In this document: one piece after another, positions 28,781 through 32,616 of the stretch | How the letters are laid out: every line of letters begins with the position of its first letter | How positions within the stretch are numbered: the first letter of the stretch is position 1 | Made by a program: the position numbers and the translations under genes | The notes under the pieces: generated by a model | Told to the model about the DNA's origin: nothing | The model's database searches: none | The model's input: only the letters and a program-made list of their open reading frames with translations | From: Candidatus Zixiibacteriota bacterium | GTDB lineage: Bacteria; Zixibacteria; MSB-5A5; UBA10806 | Length of the DNA stretch: 32,616 nucleotides | Assembly (NCBI GenBank): GCA_024641335.1 | Contig: JAHEDG010000031.1 | Span: forward strand, 1-32,616 | Direction: 5' to 3'

Positions 28781-30970
28781 ATGAGAAAGCAGGGGCTGCT
28801 GGCGATTTCAATTGCGGTAGCCCTGATGGTAGTGGGGGATGCATCGGGGCAGGATCCTGGATTTCAGGATTCCCTGATAATCGGTAATTTAGACGGTTCC
28901 ATAATTCCGGCCAGCTTGAATCAGGAAGTTATTATTCCTGTTTGGGTTAAAACTGACGATTCGGTTACATTCGTTCATATTCCTGTGGCCACCGATAACG
29001 ATTATATCGCGGGCCGATCGGGCGGGATTTTTTATCCACCGATGAGCCTGTGGGATGATATCAGATTTTTAGCTCCCGATTTTAACCAGCCCTTCCAGGG
29101 TTTTACAAATCAGAGTATTCTCGGATTCGCCTATCTCTCCAATCCCAGAGATCCGCAGAATTTTCTTCACACCAATTATCAGTGGGTCCATGTAGCCGAT
29201 TTTACCATGCTTACAACCGCCGATTCAAGTGTTCTGGGAGAGACTACTACCTTTATAGAAGGTTACAATCCTGCCGTTGGAGATCAGGTTTGGATTTTGG
29301 TCGACGGTGTCACTCAGGTGTTTCCAGCGACCGTTTATCCTCGAATATTCTTCACCAATAATATGGAACCGGAATTTTCAGAACCGGGATCGGATCTGAC
29401 CTTGAATATCAACACGGAGTTTCGGATTGAGTTTTTTGTGACCGTCTCCGACGCCGACGGCGATTCCATCGATCTTCAAGTCAGCTTTCCCGGAGCGAAC
29501 TATAGTTTCACTACAATGGAAAGGGAGCCGGGGCATGTTCGAAGCCGTTTCCGCTGGACACCCGGTCGGGATGTGGACGGTCAATTCGTAGCGCTATTTA
29601 CAGCCGATGACGGCCGCGGAGGAATTTCCCAGCTCCAGGTAACCTTGAATGTCACTCCGACAATTCTTCAAATCCCCGAAATTTTCGGATTTGGCGGCGA
29701 GATGATTCTGGTACCTGTCTATTTGAAGAACACAGGGATTACTTCATATGTCGGAGGCTTCGATTTGTTCGTAGGCTACGGCGAGGAGATGCTCGATTTT
29801 CGCCGGGTCATCAGGGCTCCCAGAATAAACAACTGGGAATATTTCAACTATTCCTTATGCGATTCTTCAAAAATCAGAATTGTCGGCCTGGCCGATATAA
29901 GCCATAGGGGCAACGGTCTTCCTCCGGGGGACGCTCCCATCGTTTTCCTGGAATTTCAGTTGTGCCCCGATGATATTTATATCGGACAGTATGATGATAT
30001 CTTTTTCTTAAACGAGGATGAAAACGATAATACTATTACCGATACCACCGGCTATATCCTCATTCATCCCCGGCTGGACGACGGATATGTTTATAATATG
30101 GATCCGGACAGCGTGTTGATCGGCGATATCAATTTGAATTACATCCCCTGGGAGGTATCCGACGCGGTACTGCTGGCTAATCATTTTATCCGCCCGAATT
30201 CCTACCCCTTCAATCCTGCCCAGGTCAGGGCCTCGGATACCAACGGCGATGGAATTCCGAGAACATTGCCGGATCTGGTATTTCTTATCAATGTGTTAAA
30301 CGGGACTATTCCTCCCCCGAGATTAGGAATCGGCGATTCGCATAAATCCGAAATAACCATCGTCCGCGGCCAGGCTAATCCCGACGGGTTTTCATTGCGA
30401 TACGATTCGGCCATACCCGCTGGAGCGGTTTTGATTCGTTTGGATCACCGCGGCGGCTCTCTCGGCATTCCCCGTACACCCACCGATATGACTTTGATAT
30501 ACAATGATGATAACGGGGTTCTTTCGCTGCTGCTTTACGACCTTGGCGGAAATTATATTAATCCCGGTGAAACCTTGATAGAGTTTGACGAACCGTCGGC
30601 CGGGATTACTCCGGTATTCGCCGAGATTCAGGTTTCGGACAGGTATGGTTATTTTATGCTCGTCGGCGGTATCGATGAAGTCGGCAGACCCGAAACTTTC
30701 AGCCTGTACGGCGCTTATCCCAATCCGTTTAATTCTTCCGCGGCGATTAGATTTTATCTCCCCTCTCAATCTGATGTGGAGTTAACGATTTTTAACGTTC
30801 TTGGTCAGGTTGTAAAAACTGTTTATGATAAAAATGTCGCGGCTGGCGAGAACACGATTGTCTGGAATGGAGTTGCCGATGACGGCCGGGAGGTATCATC
30901 GGGAATCTATCTCTATAGTATAAGAGCCGGCGGGTCAGAGGCCAAATCCAGAATGGTACTGCTTAAGTAA
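28781..30970 (+). CDS. Large secreted protein, tandem paralogue (copy 2)
   Basis: 729 aa with the same layout as copy 1: a signal peptide (about 1-23), the shared N-terminal domain (GNLDGS, FVHIPVAT, SLWDDIRFLAPD, SILGFAYL, NPRDPQNF), a cadherin/Ig-type domain, a cohesin-like domain (VGGFDLFVGYG), a dockerin-like segment (GDINLNYIPWEVSDA and SDTNGDGIPRTLPDL) and a sorting domain with GAYPNPFNSSA ending RMVLLK. The N-terminal domains of copies 1 and 2 are more than half identical by eye, while the middle domains have drifted. ATG 28781 has GAGGA 8 bases upstream. A terminator follows at 30976, so copies 1 and 2 are one transcription unit. The pairing suggests duplication followed by divergence of binding surfaces (inference). 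Confidence 0.9.
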   Translation: MRKQGLLAISIAVALMVVGDASGQDPGFQDSLIIGNLDGSIIPASLNQEVIIPVWVKTDDSVTFVHIPVATDNDYIAGRSGGIFYPPMSLWDDIRFLAPDFNQPFQGFTNQSILGFAYLSNPRDPQNFLHTNYQWVHVADFTMLTTADSSVLGETTTFIEGYNPAVGDQVWILVDGVTQVFPATVYPRIFFTNNMEPEFSEPGSDLTLNINTEFRIEFFVTVSDADGDSIDLQVSFPGANYSFTTMEREPGHVRSRFRWTPGRDVDGQFVALFTADDGRGGISQLQVTLNVTPTILQIPEIFGFGGEMILVPVYLKNTGITSYVGGFDLFVGYGEEMLDFRRVIRAPRINNWEYFNYSLCDSSKIRIVGLADISHRGNGLPPGDAPIVFLEFQLCPDDIYIGQYDDIFFLNEDENDNTITDTTGYILIHPRLDDGYVYNMDPDSVLIGDINLNYIPWEVSDAVLLANHFIRPNSYPFNPAQVRASDTNGDGIPRTLPDLVFLINVLNGTIPPPRLGIGDSHKSEITIVRGQANPDGFSLRYDSAIPAGAVLIRLDHRGGSLGIPRTPTDMTLIYNDDNGVLSLLLYDLGGNYINPGETLIEFDEPSAGITPVFAEIQVSDRYGYFMLVGGIDEVGRPETFSLYGAYPNPFNSSAAIRFYLPSQSDVELTIFNVLGQVVKTVYDKNVAAGENTIVWNGVADDGREVSSGIYLYSIRAGGSEAKSRMVLLK

Positions 30971-30975
30971 ACCAC

Positions 30976-30998
30976 GGGGCTGAGGCCCCTTATTTTTT
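30976..30998 (+). terminator. Rho-independent terminator after copy 2
   Basis: GGGGC (30976-30980) and GCCCC (30985-30989) pair across a TGAG loop and are followed by TTATTTTTTT. It lies 6 bases after the stop codon of the 28781-30970 gene. Confidence 0.85.
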
Positions 30999-31057
30999 TG
31001 GCAGGATTGATACCTGTTTGGATACCAATTTGTCTTTTTAGTTGTTTGATTATTCTC

Positions 31058-31087
31058 TTGACAATCTAAGTAACGGAGGATTATTTT
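31058..31087 (+). promoter_or_regulatory. Candidate promoter of copy 3, with GTAACG repeats
   Basis: TTGACA (31058-31063), a perfect -35 box, is followed 18 bases later by TATTTT (31082-31087). GTAACG occurs at 31070, 31089 and 31127, on and after the promoter. The leader would be about 160 bases long, with nothing else recognised in it. Confidence 0.45.
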
Positions 31088-31253
31088 TGTAACGTTAGTT
31101 TCTTGCAAAAAAAATAATTTAAGAAAGTAACGGTAGAATAACTAATAAGATTTTACTGTTCAATGGAATGATAAGTATCGAATCGTATTATGTTATTCTG
31201 GTCAGAGTTGATAACAGGCAAGATATCGAATGAAATTTTACGGGGGTTTTTTT

Positions 31254-32616
31254 ATGCGCAAGTCGATTTTGTTTTTAGGACTCTTTATAATGATCTGTTC
31301 GATAGCTTCGGCCCAGACGCCCGGCTATTTCTTGACTTTCGGCAATCCGGACGGCTCCGATATAGTAGTCAGTATCGACATGGATTTGGAGCTGCCGGTC
31401 TGGTATGCCAGCCCCGCGGGGAATTTGGCAGACTCGGTGAACTTCCTTCATATCGCCCTGGCCTGTAATGACAGCGTAATCAGCGGCCACAACGGCGGGT
31501 TTTTTATGTTCCCTCTTTCTAGTTGGGATGACGCTTCATTTCTGGGACCGTCGCAGGATAATAATCTCCCGGGTTACAGCTATGTCGGTATCCTCGGTTT
31601 TGCCGACCTGGGCGGTGGTCCCAACCCGTTCCTGAATACCAACGGAGACACCATTCAGATTGCGGCGTTCAGGATGCATACCGCCAATAATCTGAATTTT
31701 GTCGGCCATGGTCTCTGTCCGTTTGCCGATGGCGATCAGGGGGCTCCGAACGACGGGACCATCTTCGGCCTTCAGGACGGTGTTACCATAGTCAATCCGC
31801 AAACTACATACAGTTGCTTATATTTCAGCGAAAATCAGGACCCGGTCTGGACCGTTTTCCCAGAGGGGAACGTCGCGGCGGATAAGGGCATAGAAGTCTG
31901 TTTCGCGCTCGCGGGGGAAGATACCGATGATGATACCCTGACAATATCCGAAATAACTAACTACGGAACGGTAATCGAATATTCAGACCAGCCCGGTCAG
32001 GCTACAGCCATGTTCTGCGCTGCTTTCGACACTCCGGGCAATTATGTGGTGGAATTCGAGCTTAATGACGGCACTGTCGGTATTCCTCTTCAAGTCACGG
32101 TTGAAGTGACCCCTATAGGTCTGGTAATCGGCTGTCCGGGAGCTTTCCCCGGTATCGAGGTTTCCGTGCCTGTGCGGTTGGAAACCGCCTCATTCGAAAC
32201 AGGCGGCTTCGAGATTCTGATCAGCTGGGATAATACCGCCCTGACATATTTGGGGATAGATCCGACCGAACGTATAGATCTTGGACGGGAATATTTCCAT
32301 GTAAATCTTAACGACGGCTGCTCCAACTGCCCAGATATAAACCGGGCCAGGGTCGTCTGGATATCCGATATTAATAACGGACGGCCTCATGATCCGGCTC
32401 CTCCGGGTGATGATCCCATCTTTTACATCAGATTCGAGATCGAAGCGGATCTGCCGTTCGGAATGGTCATACCGGTGGAATTTATCACCGAGGATTATTC
32501 GGACAACGCCATCAGCGACCAAAGCGGATATCAGTTTATTCATCCTGACCTGACATCGGGGTGCGTTAGCTTGATCGATCCCAACACTTTCAAGGGCGAT
32601 CCCAATATGAATTGCT
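31254..32616 (+). CDS. Large secreted protein, third paralogue, cut by the window end
   Basis: Open from ATG 31254 to the last base, 454 codons without a stop. The signal peptide (about 1-22, ending SIASAQ) is followed by FGNPDGSD, FLHIALAC, SWDDASFLGP and YVGILGFADL, the same N-terminal domain as copies 1 and 2 but clearly more diverged. A cadherin/Ig-type domain (about 210-290) and a cohesin-like domain (about 295-440; GGFEILISWDN, PIFYIRFEIEA) come next. The last visible residues, FKGDPNMNC, correspond to the start of the dockerin-like segment. Extra cysteines (for example DGCSNCPD) are absent from the other copies. A GGGGG run 7 bases before the ATG may act as the ribosome site. It has its own promoter region, after the terminator of copy 2. 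Confidence 0.88.
   Translation, partial: MRKSILFLGLFIMICSIASAQTPGYFLTFGNPDGSDIVVSIDMDLELPVWYASPAGNLADSVNFLHIALACNDSVISGHNGGFFMFPLSSWDDASFLGPSQDNNLPGYSYVGILGFADLGGGPNPFLNTNGDTIQIAAFRMHTANNLNFVGHGLCPFADGDQGAPNDGTIFGLQDGVTIVNPQTTYSCLYFSENQDPVWTVFPEGNVAADKGIEVCFALAGEDTDDDTLTISEITNYGTVIEYSDQPGQATAMFCAAFDTPGNYVVEFELNDGTVGIPLQVTVEVTPIGLVIGCPGAFPGIEVSVPVRLETASFETGGFEILISWDNTALTYLGIDPTERIDLGREYFHVNLNDGCSNCPDINRARVVWISDINNGRPHDPAPPGDDPIFYIRFEIEADLPFGMVIPVEFITEDYSDNAISDQSGYQFIHPDLTSGCVSLIDPNTFKGDPNMNC

Noticed and set aside
26558-30970. Array of direct DNA repeats or CRISPR-like structure in the tandem genes
   Set aside because: The similarity is at protein level between paralogues; there is no short regular repeat with unique spacers.

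Overview
The window looks like a piece of a Gram-negative chromosome from the FCB (Fibrobacteres-Chlorobi-Bacteroidetes) part of the tree, most likely candidate phylum Zixibacteria or a close relative. The reasons are secreted proteins ending in a YPNPFN-type C-terminal sorting domain with a final MVLLK/MTLLK, a paired cysteine-rich dockerin-like tail (YNGLDxTxGVxYFKG repeated), Tat signals, a lipobox and outer-membrane-type cargo. The phylum assignment is from memory of such tails and is inference. No rRNA, tRNA, IS element or CRISPR array was seen.

Layout. 1-1619: end of secD and all of secF. 1692-4881: two minus-strand secreted right-handed beta-helix proteins, one ending in a YPNPFN sorting domain and the other in the paired dockerin-like tail. 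4882-5541: a gap with a relic of another sorting domain and the promoter of the next operon. 5542-13316: an eight-kilobase respiratory operon. It encodes a Rieske protein, a fused cytochrome b, a 9-heme, an 18-heme and an 8-heme cytochrome c, a Tat-exported four-cluster ferredoxin subunit and an NrfD-type membrane subunit, and it ends at a strong terminator. 13384-13941: DinB-family protein (minus). 14257-16682: an alanine dehydrogenase / CoA-transferase pair with palindromes upstream. 16835-18657: a small protein and a seven-repeat secreted protein with the dockerin-like tail. 18823-19090: a decayed beta-helix gene. 19231-26375: assorted genes (GNAT acetyltransferase, MDR oxidoreductase, YceI protein, divergent PdxJ-like protein, radical SAM protein, small membrane protein, O6-alkylguanine methyltransferase, LVIVD-type lipoprotein, uncharacterised protein). 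26558-32616: three tandem paralogues of a large secreted cohesin-like protein. The first two end in a dockerin-like segment and a YPNPFN domain; the third runs off the window.

How the genes fit together. The respiratory operon can be read as a quinol-oxidising or quinone-reducing system. Rieske/cytochrome b and NrfC/NrfD are both quinone modules, and 35 predicted c-type hemes could link them or carry electrons out through the periplasm. This combination is the most unusual item in the window. The second theme is a large investment in exported, repeat-built surface proteins that use two different C-terminal tags, with duplication (26558 onward) and decay (5098-5247 and 18823-19090) both visible. 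A third, smaller observation is that two genes without a ribosome binding site have promoter-like hexamers ending 7 to 10 bases before the start codon, which suggests leaderless mRNAs.
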